Shown here: piece by piece, positions 51,129 to 60,843 of the stretch | Position numbering within the stretch: the stretch's first letter is position 1 | Layout of the letters: each line of letters begins with the position of its first letter | Origin: Coniella vitis | Lineage: Eukaryota > Ascomycota > Sordariomycetes > Diaporthales > Schizoparmaceae | Length of the DNA stretch: 64,000 nucleotides | NCBI GenBank assembly: GCA_011317545.1 | Contig: WUJK01000010.1 | Location: forward strand, 1,426,001-1,490,000 | Reading direction: 5' to 3' | Notes under the pieces: model-generated | What the model saw: the letters and a program-made list of their open reading frames with translations, nothing else | Databases searched by the model: none | What the model was told of the DNA's origin: nothing | Translations under genes and position numbers: made by a program

Positions 51129-54100
51129 AGAGGAAACCGAATAAGGACTGGTATACCTTGGCTTTAATATCGAGTTTAATGGGATGCATGGCTTACTTTT
51201 ACGAGAGACGGATGGGAACTACGTGTTTGGGAATATAGCAACCACATTCTTTTGCCTGGGTCTTGGGATGGCTCTGTTTTTCCGGATGAGCCGGGCGTTA
51301 TCGGTTTGGGACAGTACCTGTGATCGGATAAATCACGGCATGGGTCGAGTCAAGTGGCATTTTGATGGCTAGCCTTGTTGAGGATGTATATAGTGCTTGG
51401 AAATCTAATTGTTGTGTTTTGGTGCGGGTCGTCTTTCCTCTCAACATCTCGTGTGTCACGCATGGTGATTCTTTTTTGTGTTTGTATAGGTGCCACGTAG
51501 CCTCTTCTTCTTCTTCTTCTTTTGGAAAGACGATGATTGACATTGCCCGTCTGGTTGGTGGCTATGTACATGTACATAATACATATATGTTGGTCTGAGC
51601 AGCAGTTCGCCTCGTCTGAGGGAGCATTCCACACTTTTGGATAGATAGATAGATATAGATCTCTCTTGAATTTCGGTTATTGCATCCAAGTAATGCGCAG
51701 CCAACAAGTCTATGGGCAGTGCAGTTTTATCGGAGTGGACCAATTCTACCGGTTCTTTTTGGTTTTTCATTTCCTTCTTGGATGATTTACTATGTATGAG
51801 AGGGGGGTTATTCTCCCCAGACAGGGGCACCATTTATGTCTCTGGGCCATACGGCAAGAAATACCCTTGAAGCGCTAATAAATCAACCAAGCGATTGAGA
51901 GATACTTGAACCGATACTCGAGGATTCTTCTCCAGTATCAAGTTTGGAGCATGACCCCGCTGGATACGAGCCCAGTCAGGAGGGAATCGAACAGCTTTTG
52001 GTCCCGTTCGAATTTGCTCGCCTGTTCGTTTGCATGACTTGCTTGGGGTTTGGCAGCACAGTGCGATTTATGTTTGCATAACAGAATTGCACGGCGAGGG
52101 AAGAGTCCAAAGTGTTGTGTTCCCCAGTCATTCTAGAAAGTCTACACGGTATTTTGGATGCTTTTTTCGTGCTCAGTAGTATGCATAGAATAGACCTGGC
52201 ATTTCTTTTTCTCTCTCTCTCTCTCCTCCAGAAATGGAAAAAAAAAAGGATCGAGGATTGTGTTCAATGCTGGGCGGGCAAGCGAGCTTCATTAATTTTG
52301 TTAAGCATGGTGGGATTCCTGATCTCCGTTCCTGGGTCGGGTTACTACCATCCACTTTGCCAACTAGCCAGGCAGGCCTTCACGAAACGAGGCAACAAGC
52401 ATATTTTGGCAGTTGTCCGAAGAGAAGAAAAAAGGAAAAAAAGGCGGGACCGGGGCGGTGGCCCCAACGGAGATTGAGGGGTGTGGGTTGGCTGCTTTTG
52501 TCCGGAAGGGGGGGCAGCGGCGAGATCAATATAGGAGCCAGCACGCTCAAAGGATGGCCCTGGCTTTTTGGATCATCAATGCTTGTGCGTATACTTTACA
52601 ATTGTGTCATGGTATCCTCTCAGCCTCTGTGAAGATGATAGAGTAAAGTACTATGTAGCTCTTCAACTTGCTACAAGCGTGGGGTCGATTTGTTTTGTTT
52701 ATGTTCTTGCGCACCCGCGCTGGTGGCTGGGATCGCCTCGTCAGGGTGGAGAGGGACAAGCATCTTTCGCACGAGAAGAGGAAAAAGAAAGGCACGGAAA
52801 TTTTGAATGCTTTTGCGGCCAAATAGAGAGCATTCGAATTGTCCCATGCCACCACCGTGGACATACGGTGAAAGAAAAAAAAAAAAAAAAGGTGAGACGG
52901 AGCTGGGACGCCGCCTTGTCAGCAATGTTCATCAACAGGCAGGTACAAATGTACATGCTGCATTACTAAGTATGATATCCCTGCAGCTGATCTCGCTAAA
53001 TGGGCTGCAAGACTACGCTGACGGTGAGCGAGTCTGGGCCGAGGGGAGAACTGCTGCGGTCCACAAGGTTAAAGTACGTGGAGGCGCGGAATCCACCTTG
53101 CTGTTTGATGGACAGACGAGAACTCGGATTCCAGCAGCCCATACTATGTATACTATGTAGACGTCCAAGGGGATCGATCTTACAGAGGCTGATTATGATT
53201 AGCCTCTTGGCCCCTTGCAGCTATCCAGAAAAGCATCAATGGTGCGTCCCAAAATGTACAGCGAGCCAGAATGGCCTCGCTGGTCATCCGTATTTTGTCT
53301 CTGTCTGTCTGTCTGTCTGTTGTACATACATACATAGTATTATGGTAAACAAAAGAGCCGCCAGCTGGGCTGGGCGCTTCCACCGTGGGGCGGCGGGTTT
53401 TGCCTCTTGTACAAAGTAGACGGCGGGCGTTGAAGGTGTGGATATCAGGTTGGGGCCCCTTGCTGATCATGAAACGACGCATCCACGGCCGCCCTCGCAA
53501 GGAGGAGGGCGCATCGCCGGGCAGGGCATGGGATCCATCAGCCCAAATCTATTCCTAACGGTTTGGACTTTATGCCGCGGCTAGTGCTATGCTATGGTGT
53601 GTGTTTGTTTCCTCCTTCTCCTCTGCACCTCGAGGAGGACGGTGCGGTGTGCTGCCGAATATGCACGCCACGCTCTTCAGATACATGGTATGCAGACCCA
53701 AGTGAAGGCCAACAAGACGCAAATCTCACTCTGTAACCGCGCATCTTGGTTCTGTCGGCAGGGCTTCCCGCCGCCGCCACCCAAAGCTCTCGAGACTGGT
53801 GGCTGGCTCGCTTTCCCGGCCGGGTGCATGCACATGTCGGTTTGAGAGGACTGCGGCTCTGCAGGATGGGCAAATCATGGCCCAGCTGTTGTGTCTGGGA
53901 GGGTGTGGAGTCGCATGTCACTTTAATCAACCCCTTCTCGCCCTGCTGTCATTTGGTGGCCATCCTGCCCGACGTCTGGTCCTGGATCGGGACGGGAGCC
54001 CCCTGAATCCTCGCTCACCACCGCCGTGCTGCCCTGCTGCTTGATGTCACTGTCGATTTCTGGAGCCATGGGGAGGGGGGCTTGCATACCGGGCATGGCC

Positions 54101-54477
54101 ACTTCATCTCGGCTCACTCCGAGGCTGCGCGGGTGGTGCTGCATCGCCAGAGACCAGAGACAGGGAACGGCGGCGGTGCGGTGGACGAGCAGACATATAT
54201 CGCGGCCAGGCCTGATACCTCTTTTCCTTTCTCTTTCTCTCTCTTCTTTCCTCAGCTCTCTAGCCCACGTCTTTCTTTGGATCAACAGCCGTTCCTTTCT
54301 CTGCAAGCCAGTCTTTGCAGCATTCCGTTCTTTTCTCCCCACGCAACAAACCCACGATCTTTGTTCTCTTTTCTTCTTTTGATATTCCCACCCAAGGAAG
54401 GCCGAGCCTCACACTACAAACAGGAAGAAAAAACCACAACAGTCTCCGTTGATCCATCGCGAAACACACCAGCCAAA
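51129..54477. other. Intergenic, 3.3 kb
   Basis: Lies between two plus-strand genes. It holds TACTATG-type palindromic words (about 52648-52656, 53140-53160 and 53326-53336) and a TCTG tetranucleotide run (about 53299-53320). An A run lies near 52874-52891 and a pyrimidine-rich leader near 54221-54260 upstream of the LPMO-like gene. No coding frame with recognisable content on either strand. Confidence 0.55.
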
Positions 54478-55380
54478 ATGTACAAGCAACTCGCAACCGC
54501 CGCCCTCTTTGCTGCCGGCGTCAAGGCCCACGGCCACTTGGTCAGCCCCGAGCCGCGTCCGCTGGGCTCGGCCATGGAGGCCGCATGCGGCCAGCAGGTC
54601 TACGACATGATGGAGTCGGACCAGAACGGCAACATCCAGACCATGGCGCAGACGGGCGCCTCGCAGTCCGACTACAACGCCACGGCATGCCACCTGTGGC
54701 AGTGCCGCGGCTACCAGTTTGGCGACGCCAACAGCTCGACCATCCACTCGTACAGCGCCGGCGAGACGATTGCCTTTACCGTCGACATTGCCGCCCCGCA
54801 CACGGGCGTCGCCAACGTCTCGGTCATCAACCTGTCCGAGAACGCCGTCATTGGCGACCCGCTGATCTCCTTCACCAACTACGCCTCCACCGCCACCGGT
54901 GTCGCCGCCAACAACACCGCCTTCAGCGTCACCATGCCCGACACGCTGCCCGCTGCCTGTGCCGCCAAGGGTGGCTGCGCGCTCCAGTGGTGGTGGGACG
55001 CCCGCTCCATCGACCAGACGTACATGTCCTGCGCCGACTTTGTCTGGACCGGTGCTGACTCGTCGTCGTCGTCATCGTCCGCATCGGCCAGCGTCGCCGC
55101 AAGCAGCTCGGTCGCTGCCAGCTCGGTTGTGAGCAGCTCGTCCGTCGCTGTGGCCCAAACCACCAGCGCCTCGTCCGCGGCTGCTCAACTCACCACCCTG
55201 GCCACCTCCGTTGCCGCTGCCGCCACTACCTCTGATGTTGCCGTTGCTGCTGCCTCTTCTTCCTCCTCTTCTTCTTCTTCCTCTGCTGCTGCTGCTGCTG
55301 CTACGAGCGCCGCCTCTGGCTCCTCGTGCGCCAAGAAGCGCGCGGCTCGCCGTGCTGCTCTCGCCGCTCTCAACGCCTAA
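54478..55380 (+). CDS. LPMO-like secreted protein (chitin-binding/LPMO_10-type, AA16-like), 300 aa
   Basis: Copper-dependent lytic polysaccharide monooxygenases cleave crystalline glycans oxidatively. Signal cleavage after MYKQLATAALFAAGVKA would leave His as residue 1 (HGHLVSPEPRP), the first ligand of the histidine brace. A second His is in VDIAAPHTGVANVSV. A buried axial aromatic is plausible in TYMSCADFVW. Conserved pieces EAACGQQVYD, ACHLWQCRGYQF and CALQWWWDA match the fungal group annotated as chitin-binding domain 3, part of which is classed AA16. The assignment to AA16 is from memory and moderate. After about residue 195 comes a roughly 85-residue Ser/Ala/Thr tail, then SSCAKKRAARRAALAALNA with one Cys and many basic residues, not a carbohydrate-binding module or GPI signal. 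Confidence 0.8.
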   Translation: MYKQLATAALFAAGVKAHGHLVSPEPRPLGSAMEAACGQQVYDMMESDQNGNIQTMAQTGASQSDYNATACHLWQCRGYQFGDANSSTIHSYSAGETIAFTVDIAAPHTGVANVSVINLSENAVIGDPLISFTNYASTATGVAANNTAFSVTMPDTLPAACAAKGGCALQWWWDARSIDQTYMSCADFVWTGADSSSSSSSASASVAASSSVAASSVVSSSSVAVAQTTSASSAAAQLTTLATSVAAAATTSDVAVAAASSSSSSSSSSAAAAAATSAASGSSCAKKRAARRAALAALNA

Positions 55381-56827
55381 GCAGGAAGCGTAGAGGCCAT
55401 CCATCGAATGGAGTGTTAAAAGGTGTACGTGGCTTTGTCTCTCTTTTTCTTTTTTGGAAACCATTCTAGACCGGGGTTCTGAGGAGAGAGGAAGGGTAGA
55501 AGGGATTCACAGGCATTGCCCGCCCCGCTTATCTTTCTTTTTCACTCTGGGTTTTTGCCCGGGTTGAAAGGTGGTTGGTTTACTGCTGGGGTGCTGTGGT
55601 GATATCTTTTTTATTTCTTTTTGGGCTTCATCTGTACATAGGTACACAATCAAGATGTTTTTGTGCAAAAAGATTCATGGTTTCCGTATGCATTGAAGTC
55701 TGGCTTAGAATCAGGCGTTGACTGCTGCTCTCAACATTGTTATATATACAAATCCATGAGTTCTAGAGTGTAAAAAGCTGGAATTGCTATACTATATCGA
55801 ACCACTGTACCAGGACAATAATAGTGTGCGCACTTGTGCGCTTAATATCTCCACACATGCGTTCTCGATTCACACTTTAGCAATATATCCCAGGAGTTGG
55901 ACTGGCTCTCTTGTACGTACGTACGTGTATGGGTTTGATGGGTTCTGTATTGCTTGTTGATGATGTTAAGTCCAGTAAAGGGAGAGCACTTCGTACGAAA
56001 GTGCATCCCTTCCCTTCTAGCTAGATCCCCTATAGGCTTAGTCATGCCACGGCTTACGTACGATTATCACCAGTCTTGGTGGTGTTCCAACACCAGGTCA
56101 TACCCTCGAGATAACCGGGTTCCGCCCCCCCCCCCCAAGAACATTCCGATGCTACTTGGTAACGTCTGCAAGCGACAGATGCCGCCGAACCACGTTATCG
56201 GGAGAACAAAGAAACGAAGAGCAAAAAGACAGGTGGCCCGCGTTATTAGTTATTACCTATTGCGGGAGCGGGAAATGCATCTTTGCGATCCCCAGATCCT
56301 CACACCCCCCAGATTTCTAACCCCATCAAGCGGCAGGCGGGACTCGATGAGGCCGCGTCGTCGCAAAAAAGAGTGAGACCGTTGTTTCATGGTCTTTGTA
56401 AGATTCTGCATTGTAAGAATGGGAGAAAAATGCACAAAATATCGCCCCCTTGTCACGTAGAGAAGTGCTGCCATGAGAAGACGAAAGCGAAGGCGGCTGG
56501 AACTTGGAGTTAGCTTTTCTGTCAAGTGTCATCGTCACTCGACCTTGATCAAAGAAGGACACGTCCGCTTCCTATGCGGCCAGGGATTCGCATCTCTCGT
56601 CCATACAGGCAATACACCCGTTCTTTCCTTTCTCTTTGCTTGTATTAGCATCAGTATTGTTGTTATTATTATGATAATTCTCTCTCAGGTCTGGGCGATT
56701 ACACAGCAATAATCGACTCTCGACTAGGCAGAGCCGGCTGTTCCGAATTCCCTCGGCCCCTGCTCGCAAGATAATGATACTCGCCATCCAACAATCTCTC
56801 CAGCCCTGCACCAGGACAGAAAGACAA
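55381..56827. other. Intergenic region
   Basis: 3' flank of the LPMO-like gene and promoter of the rhodopsin-like receptor gene. A CGTA repeat lies at about 55914-55925 and a poly-C/A junction near 56126-56138. No gene is supported. Confidence 0.6.
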
Positions 56828-58950
56828 ATGGCTGGACCGGGCGGAGCCACGCCAATGCCGGGGGTCGATCGGTCACTGGACCACCAGAACAGGAGCATCG
56901 TGTTGTATGTCCTCACAGCGGTGTTCTTGTTCTTCTCTCTTCTCCTCGGCGGCGGTCGACTGTACACGAGAGGCTATCTGCTGCGCAATTTCGGTGCCGA
57001 CGATGCGACGAGTGCAGCAAGTCTGGTATGCACGCACACCTGGACCTTGTTTATTTGCCTGCGGATCGATCCCCTTCCAAGCTCAAGACAGACAGAGAGA
57101 GAGAGATCTCAGATTTCTAGCACGGCACGGGACACAAGGCTAACAAGATTGCGTCCGTTGGTATCACGCCAGTTTCTCCTGGTTGCATATGATGCGTTGC
57201 TGATTGCCAGTAAGTGATCCAATCCAGTCAACTGAGGGCTTTTGACTGGTCCTTTGCAGTCATTCAGAGCGGGGATACTGGCGTTCCTTCTCGTCCATGA
57301 CCAGGCGGACGTTGATCACCGCAAAACACCAGAGTATCAGCATGACTATTGACACCCTGTTGCCTCTCCACAGCCGCCATCTTGGGCACAGGAAGACATG
57401 TGTGGACGCTCACGCCCCAGCAAGTCCACGGGGCCTACCTCACACTCTTCATCTGCCCCTACTTTTACCTCTGCTCCCTCAATTGCACCAAAATCAGCCT
57501 CCTGCTGCAGTACAGACGCGTCTTTGGCCGCACCTGGCTCAAAAGCGCCTCGGCCTTGGGCATCGCCTTCCTCGCCGTCGAGTGCATCGCCCAGCTGATC
57601 CTGGTCACGCTGGGCTGCATTCCGCTCTCCCTCATGGTCCCCTCGATGGCCTCCAAGTGCGTGAGCATGCGGGTGGTGTGGAACATGGTGGCTGCCCTCA
57701 ACATCGTCACCGACTTTGTCATTTGCATCCTGCCGATACGGCTCGTCAAGACATTGAAGCTGCGGGAGAAGCAAAAGACGGTGCTTTCCGTTACCTTTGG
57801 CTTGGGATTCTGGTCAGTCTTCCTTTTTTTTTTCCCTTCATGGCATCAACACACAACAAACAGAAAGAAAGAAAAGAAAACAACACCCCCCCATCAATGG
57901 CATGGAAATACAACGAGGGGCCCTGTTTGAACCTTGGAATAGTTAGTAATGGGCTCATAAAGAAACTGACTGACTGACTGACTGACTGACTGACTGACTG
58001 ACTGACTGACTGACTGACTGACTTGATTGTTTTACATTTCCCAATACAGCGCCTGCTTCATCTCCCTCTTGAAAGTCTACTTTATGCATATAGCACGGCC
58101 AGCGGACCCGACCTGGGCCGCCGCCATGCCGATTACTTGGTCCATGCTCGAAGCCAACATCGCCTTTTGCTGTTCCTGCATCCCGACCCTGCGGCCCCTC
58201 GTGGCCGCCGCCCTGCCCGGTCTGCGCGAACGGTCCCGAAGCCTGCTCGGGTCGAGACTCAGCACCAAGACCATGGCGACGACGACGACGACAGCAATAA
58301 CAACACCACCACATCAATCTCTGGGCAGGGTCCCAGCAGACAACGACTACCGCCACTCGCGCAAGGAAAGCAACAGCAGCAGCAACAGCAACAGCAGCAA
58401 CACCACCACCACCACCACCAAAACCACAGCGTACACCCGCACAAGCGACTGGGCGGTGGCAAAGTCGGAGCTCATAACAAGAACAACAACAACGGCGAGT
58501 GACCACACACAGCCGCCACCGCCACCATCACTGCACGAGACCGACGTCGTCCTCGCTCGCCCGCGACCGAGCATGCCTCGGTTCTCTTCTGCCTATACGC
58601 CTGGCCGCCGGCTGTCTTACGCGCCTCCCATTGCGCCTCATGACCCAGCTGCTGGTGGTGGTGGTAGTGGTTCAGCGCAGGACCGCGCCAGCGCGCGCTG
58701 GTCGAGGGAGACGGAGGCCCAGAGGCTGGGGAATCAAGTCGCTGCTGTCTCTGCGTGGGTCAGCGCGGGAGCGGAGCAGGAGGACGAGGCTCCGTTGCCG
58801 CTGCCTTCCAAGGCTAGGACTCGTAGCAACGACTCGGCGGCGGCGGCGGCGCGGGTCGATGGGCAATTGTGCATGGTGGAGCATGTCATTTCCAATGGGG
58901 ACTCGAGTCGGCATATTGTCATTATTCGATCGACTTCTCCGGCTAATTAG
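56828..58950 (+). CDS. Fungal rhodopsin-like/PTH11-related seven-span protein, 524 aa, four exons
   Basis: Exons: 56828-57025, 57173-57209, 57374-57812, 58050-58950. Donors are GTATGC, GTAAGT and GTCAGT; acceptors are CGCCAG, CCACAG and TACAG; phases are 0, 1 and 2. The join gives VAYDALLIATAILGTGRHVWTLTP, which is the usual second and third span region of this family. Further spans follow through LYVCSLNCTK-like (here FYLCSLNCTKISLLLQYRR), VECIAQLILVTLGCIPLSL, NIVTDFVICILPIRLVKTL and, after the last intron, ACFISLLKVYFMHIA and ANIAFCCSCIPTLRPL. The NFGADD motif after the first span is typical. No N-terminal CFEM domain is present. The cytoplasmic tail is Thr/Ser/Asn-rich. PTH11 relatives sense surfaces or nutrients; the role here is inferred only by family. 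Exon 2 (37 nt) is the least secure. Confidence 0.82.
57965..58022. repeat. (CTGA)n tetranucleotide array inside receptor intron 3
   Basis: About 14 tandem CTGA units, ending 27 nt before the acceptor AG at 58049. Each unit boundary reads CTGAC, the fungal branch-site consensus CTRAC, so the intron carries more than a dozen tandem potential branch points. Confidence 0.9.
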
Positions 58951-59733
58951 CCCCCCGAGGGGAGAGAACCAACGACAGAGAGGAGGAGAGTGGCGCATGG
59001 TACGTTTTGAAAGGAGGTGAATGACATTGCGTGGGCGATTATTATACGCACACGGAGGCTTGTGCTCTGGCGGAGGTTAGGACGCTTGGATATATCCACA
59101 TGAGAAGGCTTTCAGGCATATTGAGGAAAATGTGTGGCTGTCTTCGACCTGGGCGGTGAGAATAATAGCTACTTGATATGTACAATCACGCTTGAGCGTC
59201 CAAGATTCATAATTCTCGGAATCTCTGGTACGCTACGACTTGTCCACCCGCTTCCTTGTAGTTTACCATTTCTTACGAGCGCTCTCAAGTGAAAGACTCT
59301 CACGCCGTTGGACACTCACAGACATGGCATGATAAGGGAGTCAGTCTATAAGGCATCTCGATAAAATAAAGGGTTTGGACTGAACAATGATAGTTGTGTA
59401 GTCTTCTGCCGAGCTGAGAGATTCTCTAAAATGAAGTAGGTAGCACTTAACAGAACATGGATCAGAAACTTTGGTCCAAAGGCCCAGGAATGCCAACGAC
59501 ATAAAGTGTGATATCAAGTTGTATCATGGACAAATGTATCAAGATGCTGCTGACTGATGGACCAAGCCATTTCTCTACACAACCAGAACGCGTGAAGACG
59601 AGAGCCGATTCCAACGTCCAAAATATACATACACTTTTCCCGCCAAACTCCACATTCCCCAGGCTGTCTGTCAGTGACACCAATACCCACCCACGTTACA
59701 TACGTACTTGTCTTGCGAGAACAAGAGACCGCA
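58951..59733. other. Convergent intergenic region
   Basis: 3' flanks of the receptor (plus) and acetylesterase (minus) genes. No gene, notable repeat or RNA structure is evident. Confidence 0.6.
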
Positions 59734-60056
59734 CTAGTAGACACTGGGAACGTCGCTGGTGATATAGCCGACCAGACTGGTCGTGCCGTTCTCCGCCGTG
59801 GCAATAGCCTGCACAAAGGCCTGGGCGACCAGGTCTGCGCCCGTCGGCGACGTGTGCGTGTGGTCGCTGGGGTAGAAGCTGTTGACGGTGGCGTTGCCCA
59901 GCCGCTCGTACATCAACGCCACGGCGTTGAAGTGGTCGACGTAGGTGCAGCCGGTGCCCACCGCCTCGGCCACGATCTTTTGGTAGCCGACAAAGCGCGG
60001 CGGCGAATAGACAAAGGTGCCAGTCTCCCCTTTAGGGTTTTCCAACATGTCAGTAC

Positions 60057-60092
<36 letters not shown>

Positions 60093-60843
60093 TATCTCCT
60101 TCTGATCGCGCTCAGTCAACCCTCTCTCGGAAGCCGAGACGAGTCATGCGTAGTCAGACAGACGTAGATGAAGGAGACAAAAGGCGGCTGGCACAAATGC
60201 CGGGACTTACATGGGTTGTTGGGCGTCTGCGTCGAGAGGACGACGGTGGCGCCCTTGGAGATCATCAGCTTGGCAGCCTGCGCAATGTAAAAGACAAACG
60301 TGTACACCGTCGAGCCGTCGGCGTCTGATGTACAGACCTCTTCGCCATCGCCGGGACAGTCCGAGCGGCCGTTGTCGTCAGACTCGGGAGAGCCACCACT
60401 GTTTTTGTCACAGGCGCGCAAGGCTTTGGGGTTAGCAATGACGATACTGTGCTGTGCTGTGTCACACGTTTGAGAGACCCTTTCGAGATTCTTGTGTGGT
60501 GAGCAACAAAAAAAAAGAAAAAGGCGTACTCGTTGTGTCCAAACTCGATCACGACAATGTCTCCGTCCACGAGGAGATCCGCCACGTCTTGAAACCGGCC
60601 TTCGTTCCAGTACGACCGGGCAGACCGGCCGGCAATTGCCTTGTTGACGACGGTTGTTGTCGTATAGTCTCCGAGGTACTGGCCCCAGCCGTCCGTAAGC
60701 CCGTTGTCCGCGCCGTCCTTGGCCATGGTCGAGTCACCGAGGGTGTAGATGGTTGGGCTCGCCCGGCGAACGCGTTGGGAAACGGGGTTTGCCGAGGCAA
60801 GGAGGGTGCCTAGGGCGGCCGTGGCGTATAGAGAGAGCTTCAT
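59734..60843 (-). CDS. CE12 rhamnogalacturonan acetylesterase (SGNH hydrolase), 265 aa, three exons
   Basis: Removes acetyl groups from the galacturonic acid of pectin rhamnogalacturonan I outside the cell. Exons: 60843-60530, 60398-60211, 60029-59734. Intron 1 is 131 nt (GTACGC to AACAG, phase 2). Intron 2 is 181 nt (GTAAGT to AAAG, phase 1) and contains a TA repeat. The signal peptide is MKLSLYATAALGTLLASA. SGNH blocks are complete once spliced: YTLGDSTMA (Ser nucleophile), NKAIAGRSARS (Gly), EFGHNDGG (Asn, across intron 1) and the C-terminal SDHTHTSP (Asp-x-x-His dyad). The join TPNNPWETGTFVY across intron 2 matches the family. Length fits known CE12 enzymes (about 230-260 residues). With the fucosidase it suggests pectin/hemicellulose side-chain trimming. 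Confidence 0.94.
60061..60090. repeat. (TA)n dinucleotide repeat inside acetylesterase intron 2
   Basis: About 14 TA units lying within intron 2, upstream of the likely CTGAC branch site on the minus strand. It lengthens the intron beyond the window's usual size. Confidence 0.9.

Noticed and set aside
54082..54477. 132-codon in-frame extension upstream of the LPMO-like Met
   Set aside because: Would bury the signal peptide and destroy the N-terminal histidine required for the copper brace; the region is a pyrimidine-rich leader.
57210..57373. An extra short exon after the TTTGCAG at 57260 in the receptor gene
   Set aside because: That frame runs into TGA within 14 codons, while skipping to 57374 restores the conserved ALLIATAILGTGRH join.
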